The position numbers were made by a program, and so were the translations under genes. The notes below the pieces were generated by a model, which was not told where the DNA came from, did no database searches, and worked only from the letters and a program-made list of their open reading frames with translations. A stretch of 64,000 bases of DNA from Prolixibacteraceae bacterium (GTDB lineage Bacteria; Bacteroidota; Bacteroidia; Bacteroidales; Prolixibacteraceae), in contig JABGRN010000002.1 of assembly GCA_018648265.1 (NCBI GenBank), positions 1 through 64,000 of the forward strand, read 5' to 3'. Positions 24,491-35,255 of this stretch are shown piece by piece. The number at the start of each line of letters is the position of its first letter. The first letter of the stretch is position 1.

Positions 24491-27283
24491 TTATTGATAT
24501 TGAAATTGAATACTGTTTAATGCCGGCAATTCAAAAGTAACTAATCTTAGATTTTCTTTTTGAACTATTTTACCAATTAAAGAGATTTTGTTCTGAGCAG
24601 ATATTAGTTTTAAAGCTTCGGAATTCTTTTCATCAACTGGAATTGTAAACAAAGCAGGTTGCGATGATTTAATTTCAAAGCCCGATGGAATAACCTGGAT
24701 TAATACGTCTCCCTTTTTTTTCAATTCAATCCGAAAATTTCCATGTTCGAAAACTGTTCCATTGTGCAACAGCATTGATTGAAATTCTTTTCCAACTTTC
24801 GATATAATTCCAAAACCTCCTTTAATTTCTCCGTGGACAAAGTGATTTTCTGACTCCGGGTTTTCATCATTGAAAATTAAATCATACCGGTCGTTGGCAG
24901 ATTGAACTTTTATTCCAACAAAACCCGTGTTTTCATTTTCAGCTTGAAAATAATCTACTCTTTTAACCGAATTTCCTTCGGATTGATTAAATGCATCTAT
25001 AACAGCCACAAAAGGTTTAGTTCGTGCTTCGCCAAATTGACGAACAACCAAAGTTGGTATTGATTTGTGATACAATTCTTGGGGAACAGATTCTTTATTT
25101 ATCGCCCTTGAATAAGGTGCTTCAACAGTAAATAATTCACGTTTTACATCACCTTTCATCCAAAAATTCACATTCAATGTTTCACCAAACAATGAAGGCA
25201 TTCCAAAATGAGCAATAAAATTGTCATTCGATTTTACTCCTCTTTTATTTTTGAAATAATTGTATCCTTTTAAATCTCCTTTTGCAGAAGAAAGTTCGTC
25301 CGTTTCTTTTGTTACTATTACTTTCCTATCAAAATCACTCAAAATAATTACATTGCCTTGACCATGAAATAAATACTCATGTTTTTTATCTTTTCCATCG
25401 TTTCTTTCCGAACGGAAAATATCGATAAAATACCCTGAACTTTCACTGGTTCGAACAGTTCCTGTAACCCGCTGCTGAGTTGCATCTGTTGAAGGTTCGT
25501 TAAATGTTACATCAGAAAAAGTAAAATCACCATTTAAAGGATTTGAGTTTTCGATGGAGGGATAAATGGAATTCACATCAAATGCCTGGCTTCCACGCAT
25601 ATTTCGATAATCGGAAATTCCATCGACAACGACCGTATTGTGTGCTGCAAAACGGCTGTAATAATCGCGGTGATCTTCTGTCCAATAACTAACACCGGCT
25701 GCGCAATCGGGGGCAATAACCATTCCTTTGGCAAACAGTTCGATGCTTACACCGTTGGTATGCGAATGATTTCCTAACGAAGCATTTTTTGAAATCATCA
25801 TCCCGTTTTCCGGACTGTTGCCGTTTCTTTGAACAAGCCAACTAACATTTGGTGCATAATAAGTAGTACTTACCAAATCAGAAAAAGATTCTGCCGGTGG
25901 AACATCCGTTAATTCTTCAACATAAAAAAACAATTGAAAAAGGGAATTTATATTTTCACGGGAGTAGGCTCCGTCAGCCATAAATTTTTTAAGTTGTGCA
26001 GTTATCAGTTTTTCCTTTTCAACATGTTTGTATTTTCGATAATTGGCTATTAAAAGTTCAAGCGCATTAAACCTTATTCGCGAATGTTTTGCATCTCCGT
26101 ATGACACGGTGTAACCATTTGGAAACAGATATTGAAAAATTGCGAGGTTGGCTTTTTCAACAATGGGATATTGTTCCACCAAATTGTTTTCCAAAGTATT
26201 GTCCATCAGGCTGTAAATTTCCAGCATATCGTTTGCAACCAACATGTTATAACCAGCAACTTCCGGCCAAATTCCCGTTTTCTGGTCATAATTTTTCACC
26301 ACATCTTTTAAAGCTTTTTGTTTGAATGAGTTTTGATTTAAAACCTGATCGATATAAAATTGCTGCCCTTTTTCATCATCATAAAAGTCATCGTTTTCGA
26401 GCGCCAAAGCAAGGAAAGTAATATAAAGTGCCTGCATGAGGTTCCAGTTGTTATTGGGCACACCGTACTTTATTTCCTGGTCGGCCCACTTTCTAAAAAC
26501 ATCCTGAATCAAAGTCAAATTAGCATTTTCCTTTTGCAAATAAGAATACAGAAAATCGTAACATATACAAAGATGTTCAGCAATGCGTTCATGAATTACC
26601 TCAAAAGTTTGCAGTCCCATTAAGAGTTTGTTTTTATGGTCTTCAAAAGTTAAGGGTGGTTCGCGGTAATACATTCCTTCCATGTATTTCATAAAAATAT
26701 CGTGGGCAAAAACAGCATATTTTTCTTCTCCGTTTAGCCAATATAAAAAAGCAGCTTCTTCTGCTAATTGAATTATTCTTTCGTTTATGCGCTCAATAAT
26801 ATGTCCTGTTTCCGATGGATGGACCCACTCCCAGGGCTGGCCATCCTTTTTTCCATTTTGAAGGTACAGACCACGCTCATCATCCATATAAGGCTTAACA
26901 TCTGCCAATTCGGGTTGTAAATAATCGGTTGCCCAATCTCGTGAACCTGAAAAGCGAACCGTTGGAACGGGTGCTGAACCTTCGCCGTGTGAAAAATCCA
27001 TTCCGTTTACATACACTTTGGAATATTTAGTTTCCCAATACATTTGCAACCGGGAAACAATCCATTCCGGATCTGTTTTATGCCTATCTACAAAAGGGTC
27101 GATGTGATTTTTAAGATCATCAATAAAAACATTTGCTTTGGGGGAATTTTGAAGTCGTTGCAAAAAAGTTTCTTTTTGATTGTCAGTAATATAAATTTCG
27201 GGATGGGTTTGTGCAAAAGATAAAACCGTACTACATACAATTAATAGAAAAATGAATATAAAATGAACTACCTTTTTAATCAT
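24491..27283 (-). CDS. Large heparinase II/III-family lyase, possibly PL40-like
   Basis: The 930-residue secreted protein (signal ending SFAQ, about 25) has an N-terminal alpha/alpha toroid, then a heparinase II/III beta domain with GNHSHTNGVSIELFAKG near 496-512 and DYYSRFAAHNTVVVDG near 535-550 providing likely catalytic His and Tyr. The long C-terminal beta domain makes it larger than classic heparinase II. Enzymes of similar size and layout act as ulvan lyases (PL40), which agrees with the sulfatase-rhamnosidase gene 14 bp upstream. The family label is tentative. Confidence 0.8.
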   Translation of the reverse strand: MIKKVVHFIFIFLLIVCSTVLSFAQTHPEIYITDNQKETFLQRLQNSPKANVFIDDLKNHIDPFVDRHKTDPEWIVSRLQMYWETKYSKVYVNGMDFSHGEGSAPVPTVRFSGSRDWATDYLQPELADVKPYMDDERGLYLQNGKKDGQPWEWVHPSETGHIIERINERIIQLAEEAAFLYWLNGEEKYAVFAHDIFMKYMEGMYYREPPLTFEDHKNKLLMGLQTFEVIHERIAEHLCICYDFLYSYLQKENANLTLIQDVFRKWADQEIKYGVPNNNWNLMQALYITFLALALENDDFYDDEKGQQFYIDQVLNQNSFKQKALKDVVKNYDQKTGIWPEVAGYNMLVANDMLEIYSLMDNTLENNLVEQYPIVEKANLAIFQYLFPNGYTVSYGDAKHSRIRFNALELLIANYRKYKHVEKEKLITAQLKKFMADGAYSRENINSLFQLFFYVEELTDVPPAESFSDLVSTTYYAPNVSWLVQRNGNSPENGMMISKNASLGNHSHTNGVSIELFAKGMVIAPDCAAGVSYWTEDHRDYYSRFAAHNTVVVDGISDYRNMRGSQAFDVNSIYPSIENSNPLNGDFTFSDVTFNEPSTDATQQRVTGTVRTSESSGYFIDIFRSERNDGKDKKHEYLFHGQGNVIILSDFDRKVIVTKETDELSSAKGDLKGYNYFKNKRGVKSNDNFIAHFGMPSLFGETLNVNFWMKGDVKRELFTVEAPYSRAINKESVPQELYHKSIPTLVVRQFGEARTKPFVAVIDAFNQSEGNSVKRVDYFQAENENTGFVGIKVQSANDRYDLIFNDENPESENHFVHGEIKGGFGIISKVGKEFQSMLLHNGTVFEHGNFRIELKKKGDVLIQVIPSGFEIKSSQPALFTIPVDEKNSEALKLISAQNKISLIGKIVQKENLRLVTFELPALNSIQFQYQ

Positions 27284-27297
27284 AATTTTTGGTTTAA

Positions 27298-30200
27298 TTA
27301 TTCACTAATACTAAAAGAATTAATACGTATTTCAATTTTATTTACTCCTGGATTCAACCGGATTGTTCCAAAAGAAGTGTTCACTTTTTCCCCGTTTAAA
27401 TTCACTACTGCATTATTTGAAAAATTGCAATCAAATTCCCCAATCATGTTTGCAGGTAATTCAATTAAAAATTCTGTTAAACGGTTACTTATTTTTTTGT
27501 ATTCACCTTTAATTTGTCCTTTAATTGTGGGCACAACAATTGAGCTGTTTTTCAGATTTCCCATTTGTGGTTTAATACTCACCACGCCAAAACCGGGTGT
27601 TTTAGGTTGAATTCCCCACAAATACCGTGGGACAATATTTGCTGGTGCTGCTCCCCAGGCATGATTCCAATCGGAATTGGGTTTGTATTTCATATCCCAG
27701 GCTTCCATCGAAATAGTTGAGCCTACTTTAATCATATTGTACCAACTGCGATCGTGTGTCGCCGTCATTAATTCCAGCGCATAATTGTCGGCACCGGAAT
27801 TATATAAGGCTTCCATTAAAAATTGTGCTCCGTAAACACTGCATCCCATTCCACGGGTTTTTATGTAATCGGCCACTCTTTTTTGATAAGCATCTGGAAC
27901 AATGCCAAATGCGAGTGGCATCATATTCGCATGGACTGAGCCATGTTCTGTTCCAACTCCATCAACATAATATCCCCCTTGTTTGTTAAACAGTTTTTCG
28001 TTAATGGCTTTTTTAGCTTTGGCTGCTTTTAAACTAAAATCGAGCTCCTCTTCCGGTTTATTTAGTAAACGGGCAAATTCGGCCATAATCATCATATTCT
28101 GATAATAAAAACTATTGATTACCGTATTAATCGGAGTAAATACAAATCCATCGCGCTCGCCTTGTGGCCAGTCTTTTGGCAGTTTCCAACCCGTATCTTT
28201 TTGTGCTGGTGGCCAGTCAACAATATCTCTCACTCGTTCTGTTGTATCCCGAAATCCAAGTTTTGCCATAAATTCACCAGTAAGTTTTGGCGATTTTGTA
28301 CTGATTAAACCTTCTTCAATTTCAAGTTCCATTAAAGTTTTATGTTTTAATGGCTCGTAATATTTCTCGATAAGTTCTGTGTTTCCGGTGTACATGTAAT
28401 CCTGATAAAACAGCAACGCAACATGCAATTGCCATTCGGTTGGCCAGGTAGGTTTAACCATAAAATATTCTATGGTTTTACGAGCAATTGCATATTCATT
28501 ATCAACCGAATAATGGCTGAGTTGATTTAAATATGCATCGGCTTCGTACGGAATTCGTTCGCGGTCGCCATCTACATAATATCCGGCAAACGAAGTTGCT
28601 TTTTGTGAATATTTACACATTTCCCAAACCTGATTGAGAATGTCGTTTGAGCTTGTAAACGAACTGGTTTCATTTTCGAAGTAATTGAAGTACGCAAGTT
28701 GAGTTAAGTTTTCAGATTTTAGATTCGATGCTCCTTCAATTTCAACATAACGAAATGGGGTAATTACCGGAAAAGAATCTGGCATAGCAACTGCTTTTTC
28801 ATTGGTATTTCGTTTATCGGGAACAAGTTCGATTTGATAATTTATTTTGCCCGGAGTAACTTTTAGCTTCACTTCCGAATAGCGAATTGTTCCACCTGGT
28901 TCTGGATCTAATTTACTATCCAACAATTTTTCGCCTAAACGAACAGTTAAAGTTTCCAGTTTTTTTGGTGAATAAGTAATTTCCAAAGTTCCAAAAGCAT
29001 CTTTCCCAAAATCAGCAAAATAACTTCCATCGCTATTTTTTTTGAAATCGACAGGTTTAATATTTTCTATTTGAAACCAATTGTGAGAAGTTAGTTTTTC
29101 GCCAAACTCACCTGTTGAAAATTGTTGCGGTTCGGAATATTCAGAAAGCCGATTGTCTTTGTCGAAAATGCGTACTTTCCAGAGATAAGGAGTGTTTTCT
29201 ATCAAAGGTTCACCACCTATTTCAACATCGGTTGATTTGTTGCTGCGAACATTTCCACTGTCCCAAACATCACCAATATTATTATCAATTAAATCTTTTT
29301 TTGATGAAACCAAAACCTGATATCCTTTCTGAATAACTGCTTCTTTAGGTACTTTCCAGCTAAACTCAGGTTTGCTGTCGATAATTTTTGTGAAACGCGG
29401 TTCACGAATATATTCAACTGTTAAACCGGTTGGAATTCCGGAATAAGGGTCCGCATATTTTTGTCCAAGCTCATCGTTTTTTCTACGGAATTCTTCCAAA
29501 ACTTTTTGATAATTGGGATTTCCAGCAAGGTTATTTATCTCTTTTGGGTCGTCTTTCAAATTATAAAGTTCTTCAGCTGATTTATCGTTGATGTAGCGCA
29601 TATATTTCCATTCAGCGGTGCGAACTCCTTCACTTGGTGGAATATTTTCAAACTCCCAAAGATGTTCCACCAAAATAGTGTCGCGATTAATTGATTTTTC
29701 TTTCCCGGAAACAATTGGCACCAAACTTTTTCCCTGGTAGGTTTCAGGAATATCCACGCCTGCAAAATCCAGAATTGTTGCCGGCACATCGATGTTTAGT
29801 CCCATTTCCTCAATTTTGCGATGCTTGTTCACACGAGGATCATAAACAATTAATGGAACCCGGATTGAATTGTCATACATCAACCATTTTCCTGAAATCT
29901 GACGCTCACCCAGGAAAAAACCGTTATCACCCATTAAAATAATTACGGTGTTTTTGTCCAATCCTTTTTCAACCAGTTTCTTCCTGATTTTTGCTATTTC
30001 GAGGTCTATTCCATAAATCATTCGGTAATAACCCTTTGTACTGTGTTGGTATTTTTCGGGTGTATCATTTTTCCAGAACCAGCGCACCCGGTTAAAACCA
30101 TCCCGAACAGTTTTTGGTAAGGCTTCAAAATATTTATCATCAGAAATGTCAGCTTTTGGCATTTCCATATTTTGATACAACTTGTTTGGTTCTTCCTGCC

Positions 30201-30849
30201 AGAAATATTGAAGCGGAGCACCGTCGTGTGCGTGTGGTGCGCTAAAACTCAATGACAATGAAAATGGTTTTTCTGCGGGTGCATTTTCAATAAAGTCCAA
30301 TGCTTTTTGTCCGGTATAAAGAGTTAGATGAACCGAGTCTTCACCAAGCATTTTGTAATTATATCCCCTGTAATCATTAAACGAACCATTCCGATCGTAA
30401 ATTTCTACTTCATCAAACATCATTTCTCTTCCCGGATAATTCACACCAAATTTTCCAAAAAAGCCAGTATAATATCCTGATTCTTTTAACAATTTTGGAT
30501 AGGCAACTTCCATAAACTCGCTACGAATATTTCCGGTTTGGAAGGTGTATTTATGTGTTCGTTCGTGCACTCCGCTAAAAATACTCGAACGACTGGCAGA
30601 ACAAATAGGAGTAGTTACAATCGCATTTCTGAAATAAGCCCCTGATTGGGCCAACTTATCCATTTCAGGTGTTTGCGCAATCTCATTTCCCGAATAACCG
30701 AGTGCACTCCAACGTTGATCGTCGGTGAGTATAAAAATGATATTTGGTCTTTCAGAAGAAGTTTTACTTTTATTCTGACATTTTGCTTTTTGTGCATTTC
30801 CAATTAAAAACAGGCAAAAAAGCAATGTTAGTGTGAAGTTTCGTTTCAT
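27298..30849 (-). CDS. Sulfatase-GH78 alpha-L-rhamnosidase fusion
   Basis: The 1183-residue secreted protein joins two enzymes. Residues about 34-460 form an S1 sulfatase with metal motif LTDDQ (41-45), formylglycine motif C83-S-A-S-R87 and [11 protein letters not shown] fibronectin-like linker and GH78 N-terminal beta domain follow; the alpha/alpha barrel from about 750 holds [17 protein letters not shown], matching the GH78 acid segment, and [24 protein letters not shown]78 C-terminal domain ends it. Similar multimodular sulfatase-GH78 proteins are known from ulvan utilization loci (Formosa agariphila), where they desulfate and release rhamnose. This is the best clue to substrate here. Confidence 0.92.
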   Translation of the reverse strand: MKRNFTLTLLFCLFLIGNAQKAKCQNKSKTSSERPNIIFILTDDQRWSALGYSGNEIAQTPEMDKLAQSGAYFRNAIVTTPICSASRSSIFSGVHERTHKYTFQTGNIRSEFMEVAYPKLLKESGYYTGFFGKFGVNYPGREMMFDEVEIYDRNGSFNDYRGYNYKMLGEDSVHLTLYTGQKALDFIENAPAEKPFSLSLSFSAPHAHDGAPLQYFWQEEPNKLYQNMEMPKADISDDKYFEALPKTVRDGFNRVRWFWKNDTPEKYQHSTKGYYRMIYGIDLEIAKIRKKLVEKGLDKNTVIILMGDNGFFLGERQISGKWLMYDNSIRVPLIVYDPRVNKHRKIEEMGLNIDVPATILDFAGVDIPETYQGKSLVPIVSGKEKSINRDTILVEHLWEFENIPPSEGVRTAEWKYMRYINDKSAEELYNLKDDPKEINNLAGNPNYQKVLEEFRRKNDELGQKYADPYSGIPTGLTVEYIREPRFTKIIDSKPEFSWKVPKEAVIQKGYQVLVSSKKDLIDNNIGDVWDSGNVRSNKSTDVEIGGEPLIENTPYLWKVRIFDKDNRLSEYSEPQQFSTGEFGEKLTSHNWFQIENIKPVDFKKNSDGSYFADFGKDAFGTLEITYSPKKLETLTVRLGEKLLDSKLDPEPGGTIRYSEVKLKVTPGKINYQIELVPDKRNTNEKAVAMPDSFPVITPFRYVEIEGASNLKSENLTQLAYFNYFENETSSFTSSNDILNQVWEMCKYSQKATSFAGYYVDGDRERIPYEADAYLNQLSHYSVDNEYAIARKTIEYFMVKPTWPTEWQLHVALLFYQDYMYTGNTELIEKYYEPLKHKTLMELEIEEGLISTKSPKLTGEFMAKLGFRDTTERVRDIVDWPPAQKDTGWKLPKDWPQGERDGFVFTPINTVINSFYYQNMMIMAEFARLLNKPEEELDFSLKAAKAKKAINEKLFNKQGGYYVDGVGTEHGSVHANMMPLAFGIVPDAYQKRVADYIKTRGMGCSVYGAQFLMEALYNSGADNYALELMTATHDRSWYNMIKVGSTISMEAWDMKYKPNSDWNHAWGAAPANIVPRYLWGIQPKTPGFGVVSIKPQMGNLKNSSIVVPTIKGQIKGEYKKISNRLTEFLIELPANMIGEFDCNFSNNAVVNLNGEKVNTSFGTIRLNPGVNKIEIRINSFSISE

Positions 30850-30909
30850 TATAGTTACATTTTCTGATTCATTAATTTCTAAAATTGGTATCCCGTTGCA
30901 ACCCGCCTT

Positions 30910-32298
30910 TTATTTAATTTTTACAGGTTTTTCATAATCCTCTTTCATTTCGTAAGGCAACTTCCAAATATTTCCTTTAAAATCGCCAAAATGGAGTTCA
31001 GATTTGCTGAAGTCGTGCGAGTTTCCATCGGCCCAAAAAAAGCTAAATGGTGCTTTAAAATTTACCGGACGGCGAACGTAAGAGTGGCTTTGTTCACTTT
31101 TTTTTGTGAGTCGTTTTACCCTTCTCCATTTTTTCCCTTTATTTTTTGAACGCCAAATTGCAAGTTCCCCGCCAACACCCCATTCTTGTGGGCCCTTTTC
31201 CGTCGGACCAACAATTTTCCATTCTTTTTCTGAAATATAAATACTGCCCATGTCGTAATTATGATCGGAAGTAGTTACAACTGTTGTAAGCCAATTTTGT
31301 CCATCCCATTTTGATACACACCATTCGTAAGGTTCACTTGCCGGACCAGGTTCATGTCCATTGCTTCTAATGTACAAACAAATCGGGTTTCCTTTTGAAT
31401 CAAAGGCCATATCTTTCAAATAAACATTTTTATTGGCCGAGCTATAATCAATAACCCTGGCTTCAGAATTTATGTTAACAATCGGGAGTTCAAGCTCAAT
31501 ACTGTCAACACTTGTCCAGGTTTTCCCAAAATCGGAAGATTGTATATAATACAAATCGCTGCGTTTGTCAACATTTCCATTGGGGTGCCTGTTAAAAAAA
31601 GTAGCAAGCATTTTGTTGTTAAAAACATTACTAATTTGATAATGCCCCGATTTTTCGCCCTCATTAACCGGAATGGCTGCGAGCAATTTGTCCTCTGTCC
31701 AATGAACACCATCAATTGTTGTTTCAAAATAAAGTTGCCTTGCACCAGTATATTTTGTAAAAAAATGAAAATACCCCTGTTCTGTTTTCCAGGGTTGTGG
31801 GTAAGTAAATTCCTCTTCCGAAAGTTTAAAAAAACCATCAATATTGTACGGTTTTTTACTTAAAAATTTTAATCCGGGCCGCGACCTGCCACGTCCGCTA
31901 ACAAAAACCCGGATATGCCCTTTTTTATCTATTGCCAACGAAGGATTATCGTGAGGATCGTTTACACCTAGTTTATCGTAAACAACCATTGGCTTTGAAA
32001 CCAAACCGGTTTTATGATCGAATTCGCCAATCATACAAAGCAGGTATTTTTCATCTTCAGATTTTGTTCCTCCAAAAACAAAAAAAGTTTTGTCAGCTTC
32101 GGGAGCATAAATTGCCAGCGGAACATGCTTGGCAGTATAAGTTCCAAGTGCCCCGGAATATTTGTCACCGAACTCGTATTTCTGATTTAGTTCAAACCAG
32201 ATGGGACGGTAACCGTCTATTTTAGTGTTATTAAGGGATTGGGCATTTGAACAAATTGTTAAAATTATTAATGTTGTAATTAAGACTATTATTTTCAT
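30910..32298 (-). CDS. BNR_4-type beta-propeller protein, possible PL24/PL25-like ulvan lyase
   Basis: The 462-residue secreted protein (signal ending SNAQ, about 19) has a seven-bladed propeller signature: GVNDPHDNPSLAIDKKGHIRV, SGHYQISNVFN, SHSYVRRPVNF and repeated Ser/Asp boxes. Its layout fits the BNR_4 family, which includes propeller ulvan lyases of PL24 and PL25 using a His and a Tyr or Arg. HD and RR pairs are at hand but cannot be assigned as catalytic by eye. It lies between the PL8-type gene (65 bp) and the sulfatase-GH78 gene (60 bp), consistent with a lyase role. Confidence 0.72.
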   Translation of the reverse strand: MKIIVLITTLIILTICSNAQSLNNTKIDGYRPIWFELNQKYEFGDKYSGALGTYTAKHVPLAIYAPEADKTFFVFGGTKSEDEKYLLCMIGEFDHKTGLVSKPMVVYDKLGVNDPHDNPSLAIDKKGHIRVFVSGRGRSRPGLKFLSKKPYNIDGFFKLSEEEFTYPQPWKTEQGYFHFFTKYTGARQLYFETTIDGVHWTEDKLLAAIPVNEGEKSGHYQISNVFNNKMLATFFNRHPNGNVDKRSDLYYIQSSDFGKTWTSVDSIELELPIVNINSEARVIDYSSANKNVYLKDMAFDSKGNPICLYIRSNGHEPGPASEPYEWCVSKWDGQNWLTTVVTTSDHNYDMGSIYISEKEWKIVGPTEKGPQEWGVGGELAIWRSKNKGKKWRRVKRLTKKSEQSHSYVRRPVNFKAPFSFFWADGNSHDFSKSELHFGDFKGNIWKLPYEMKEDYEKPVKIK

Positions 32299-32363
32299 TT
32301 CTATTTAATTTGAACAGGTTTTCAATAAGGTTTTACCGATGAGCTTATTTATAAAATTTTACA

Positions 32364-34484
32364 TTATCGATCCGATAATTTTAGAATAACTGTTTTTCCA
32401 GCTTCGCCGCCATCCGGAAGTTTAATGTTCAACTTTGTTTTTCCATTTTTCGAAACAGCAAATTCGCCTGAATATTCATTATTTAATATCATATTAATTT
32501 CATCTAATTTTTGTGTAGGATCGGCAATTGAAACCAGCAAATCATTGTCTTTTTTCTTTAACATTACTAAACAGGGCTTGTCAACTTCAATCCCTCCCAA
32601 AATGCCAGATTTACCAGGTCTATAAAATACAATCCCGTTAATCGCCCCATCAGATGAAGATACTTCTTGTTTGTCCTTTTCATTTATAATTTTAAAAGGA
32701 AGATTTTTTTCCATTTCATTTAAAATCGGTTTTGTTGCGTTTGGAACCAAAATATAATTGTACTTTTCATTTGTTGGATTATTCCCATGTTCAAACCACA
32801 ATTTAAAGAGTTTAGCCTTTTCAATTTTATCCGGGTAGCGTATTGCAACACTACTCCACGAACCGTCAACCGTTTTTGTTTCCAAATTTACCTTTCCACC
32901 TTCTGGTAAAAAATATCCGGTATTATCGTGTAATATCCAATTTGGGTTTTTAATAAACTGATTTTCACCCGCAACAATTTCTTTAGTATCAAATTTATAA
33001 ATAACCTCGCCATTTAAATAATTTTGATTAACGGAAGTAGTAACAGGAAGCCCGGTTTGAGAGTTAATTCCTGCTCCCATACAAACCACTAAATTATTGA
33101 ACATAAACCACGATTTATTGGCTTTTAATCCTTTACGGTAGTATGCCATAATTGCAATTCCATTTTCGCCATCAGAAACACCTCCAACAAAATCGTTTTC
33201 AATCCGATAACCGCTGGCTGTTAAAACCGGTAATATCTCGTCGTCTTGTTGTGTAGTGGTTCCGGGAATCTTTTTCCAATCCCAAAAGGGAAATATATTT
33301 CGATACTCATCGCCTGTTTGATAAAAAAATGTTGCACCGTCGCCCATGTAATATCCCTGTAAATTTTCTGAATTGCACGACTCAGCACCAATTACCCTTT
33401 CGGAACACATTTTTACTGAAAAGTAGTATGTTCGTGTACGTTGAACCTGAAAATCGGAGCGCCAGAAATGTTTGTTTCCGGCCAGGTTTTCATACAAACT
33501 TGCACTTAAATATTCTGCTTCAAAATCAGGATCAACCGTTTCCATTTTTTTTATTGAATTTGATAAACCCGAAGCTTTAGTTTCTGGGGAATCTATGAAC
33601 AATTGCCTCCCACAGGCACTAATATCCATTAGGTTTTTCCAGGTTACCCACTGTTGCCCCTTCAAAAGATAATTCCGAAGTATTGAAACTTTTTCTTCGT
33701 CGAAATGAAATGGTGTTTTTCGCAAAATAGAAATCCAATTTATCATATCGCCTGCATAAGCCAAACCGTAGTTCCCGAACTGCAACTGTGGTCCATGTTG
33801 GTGGTACGACCAATCGGGCTGAACACCTTCACCTAAACTTACCACCAGCTCTTCGTGAATAGATTTACTGGCATTTCGAACCATTTCAATATCTTTTGTA
33901 AGCAGTGATGTTAAAAGTACATTACTCGATTGCCAGACCTTATTTTGCCCGGTCCGCCCTATTTCGCAACGCCGAAGAATTGGCATCGCTTTTTCCAATT
34001 GGTCTTCAGAAAGTTCGGCTTCCATTAAAATTAAAATTGGATTCAAAACCATTGGAACACCAATTACCGGATACCACCAATTAGGACAGATAAAATCGTT
34101 GGTGAGCCAATAATCAAGTGCCAGATGAATTTTTTCTGAAACTTCGTTTTTCCGATACAAATCAGTTTCAGCCGTCTGATAGATTTTTGCTATTTCGAGA
34201 AGATTTTTCAAATGATCCCTGGGTTCCCAGGCACCACGTTGTTTGCTGGAATAATCGATATCAGGCCATGAACCATCCTCTTTCATTTCTGAAAGCAATT
34301 GTCTTATCTCTTCAAATTCAGCAGGTTCATTTAAAATACCGGTTAAAATATTCCAATGAAGTTGTTGAAGTTCAATTGGGTAGTTTTGGCTGGTTTGGAA
34401 AATTTCCGAGGTTTTAGTTCGAGAACAGTTAAATGAGAAAAGAATAAAAAAAACGAAAAGAATTAGTTGAGTTTTGAATTTCAT
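32364..34484 (-). CDS. PL8-family polysaccharide lyase (chondroitin AC / hyaluronan / xanthan lyase type)
   Basis: A 706-residue lipoprotein (FSFNC, Cys20). The alpha-toroid contains the PL8 catalytic residues: Asn181 in GQNKVWQ, His230 in YHQHGPQLQFGNYG and Tyr239 in the same block, with the His-Tyr spacing of nine seen in chondroitinase AC. The super-sandwich half includes ESCNSENLQGYYMGDGATF and RNIFPFWDWKKIPGTT, hallmark PL8 stretches. It cleaves a uronate-containing chain by beta-elimination. It is the first gene of a run of eight same-strand genes with gaps of 6-65 bp ending at the radical SAM gene, so a single long operon is likely. Confidence 0.92.
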   Translation of the reverse strand: MKFKTQLILFVFFILFSFNCSRTKTSEIFQTSQNYPIELQQLHWNILTGILNEPAEFEEIRQLLSEMKEDGSWPDIDYSSKQRGAWEPRDHLKNLLEIAKIYQTAETDLYRKNEVSEKIHLALDYWLTNDFICPNWWYPVIGVPMVLNPILILMEAELSEDQLEKAMPILRRCEIGRTGQNKVWQSSNVLLTSLLTKDIEMVRNASKSIHEELVVSLGEGVQPDWSYHQHGPQLQFGNYGLAYAGDMINWISILRKTPFHFDEEKVSILRNYLLKGQQWVTWKNLMDISACGRQLFIDSPETKASGLSNSIKKMETVDPDFEAEYLSASLYENLAGNKHFWRSDFQVQRTRTYYFSVKMCSERVIGAESCNSENLQGYYMGDGATFFYQTGDEYRNIFPFWDWKKIPGTTTQQDDEILPVLTASGYRIENDFVGGVSDGENGIAIMAYYRKGLKANKSWFMFNNLVVCMGAGINSQTGLPVTTSVNQNYLNGEVIYKFDTKEIVAGENQFIKNPNWILHDNTGYFLPEGGKVNLETKTVDGSWSSVAIRYPDKIEKAKLFKLWFEHGNNPTNEKYNYILVPNATKPILNEMEKNLPFKIINEKDKQEVSSSDGAINGIVFYRPGKSGILGGIEVDKPCLVMLKKKDNDLLVSIADPTQKLDEINMILNNEYSGEFAVSKNGKTKLNIKLPDGGEAGKTVILKLSDR

Positions 34485-34795
34485 CTTTTAATGCATTTAA
34501 AATACAAGTTTATTTTTTAGTGAATGCCTGGTCTGCCTTTCAGGCAAGATTAGCCATGGCACCTTTTTTCTTAATTATTGACCTTCAATTTAAACAGCAC
34601 GTTAAAGTTGGAGCTAAAATACTTAACTCATTCGAAGAATTTCATTTAAAATTGAATAAAAGCTTAAAATTTGTTTCTATTATTTGTTTTAAAAAAACAG
34701 TAGCAGCTGATTCAGCATAAAATTTCAATTATGGCATTCTAAAATGGTTAGAAGATAAAGCAAAATGAGTTAATAGCTGAAGTTTTTTTTACTAT
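34485..34795. other. Intergenic region upstream of the PL8-type gene
   Basis: AT-rich sequence that must hold the promoter of the minus-strand operon. A GC-richer fragment with GCCTGGTCTGCCTTTCAGGC (34525-34544, a small imperfect palindrome) may be repeat debris. No gene was recognised. Confidence 0.35.
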
Positions 34796-35062
34796 TAACC
34801 TGAGTTCGATTAAAAAAATATCACACATAAAGTCGATGTTGTGCTAGATTTGGATTAAAAAAAATGAAATAATAACGGGTTATTCTGAGGTTTTTTTAAT
34901 TCGAAGATAGTGCAACATAGACTTTTTCATTTAGACTTCGATAATTTTCCAATATCCTTCCTTAAATTTTCTTGAATTATCCCGATAAACCTTCAAAAAT
35001 TTAAGTTGCCTATTGAAAAATTATCTAAAGCTGTGTGCATATTTTTAATCGAACTCAGGTTA
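34796..35062. mobile_element. 267-bp element with 21-bp perfect terminal inverted repeats
   Basis: The left end starts TAACCTGAGTTCGATTAAAA (34796-34816 in full) and is the exact reverse complement of 35042-35062; imperfect pairing continues inward through a CACACA block. A second inverted pair lies inside: AAAGTCGATGTTGTGCTA near 34830 with TAGTGCAACATAGACTTT near 34907. No ORF of note. It looks like a MITE or deleted IS. Confidence 0.7.
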
Positions 35063-35102
35063 TTAATTTTGGGAAGTGTTACCTTTGACTGGACGGTGAG
35101 TT

Positions 35103-35228
35103 ATACCGATTGTACTTTGAAATGCCGCATGGCAATTTCGAAGTTTATAATGGTTAATGCCGATACTACAACAAAGGAGTATGCTGAGTAAAACGAAAGT
35201 ATGCGACATTTGATTGTTAAATCGGTAT
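35103..35228. repeat. 126-bp MITE-like repeat, copy B
   Basis: It begins ATACCGATT and ends AATCGGTAT, a perfect 9-bp inverted pair. It aligns end to end with copy A at 1094-1219 in the same orientation, so copies A and B flank the whole degradation locus. Copy B keeps better terminal symmetry than copy A. Confidence 0.75.
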
Positions 35229-35255
35229 TAAACTATAAAAGCATAACTTACAATT

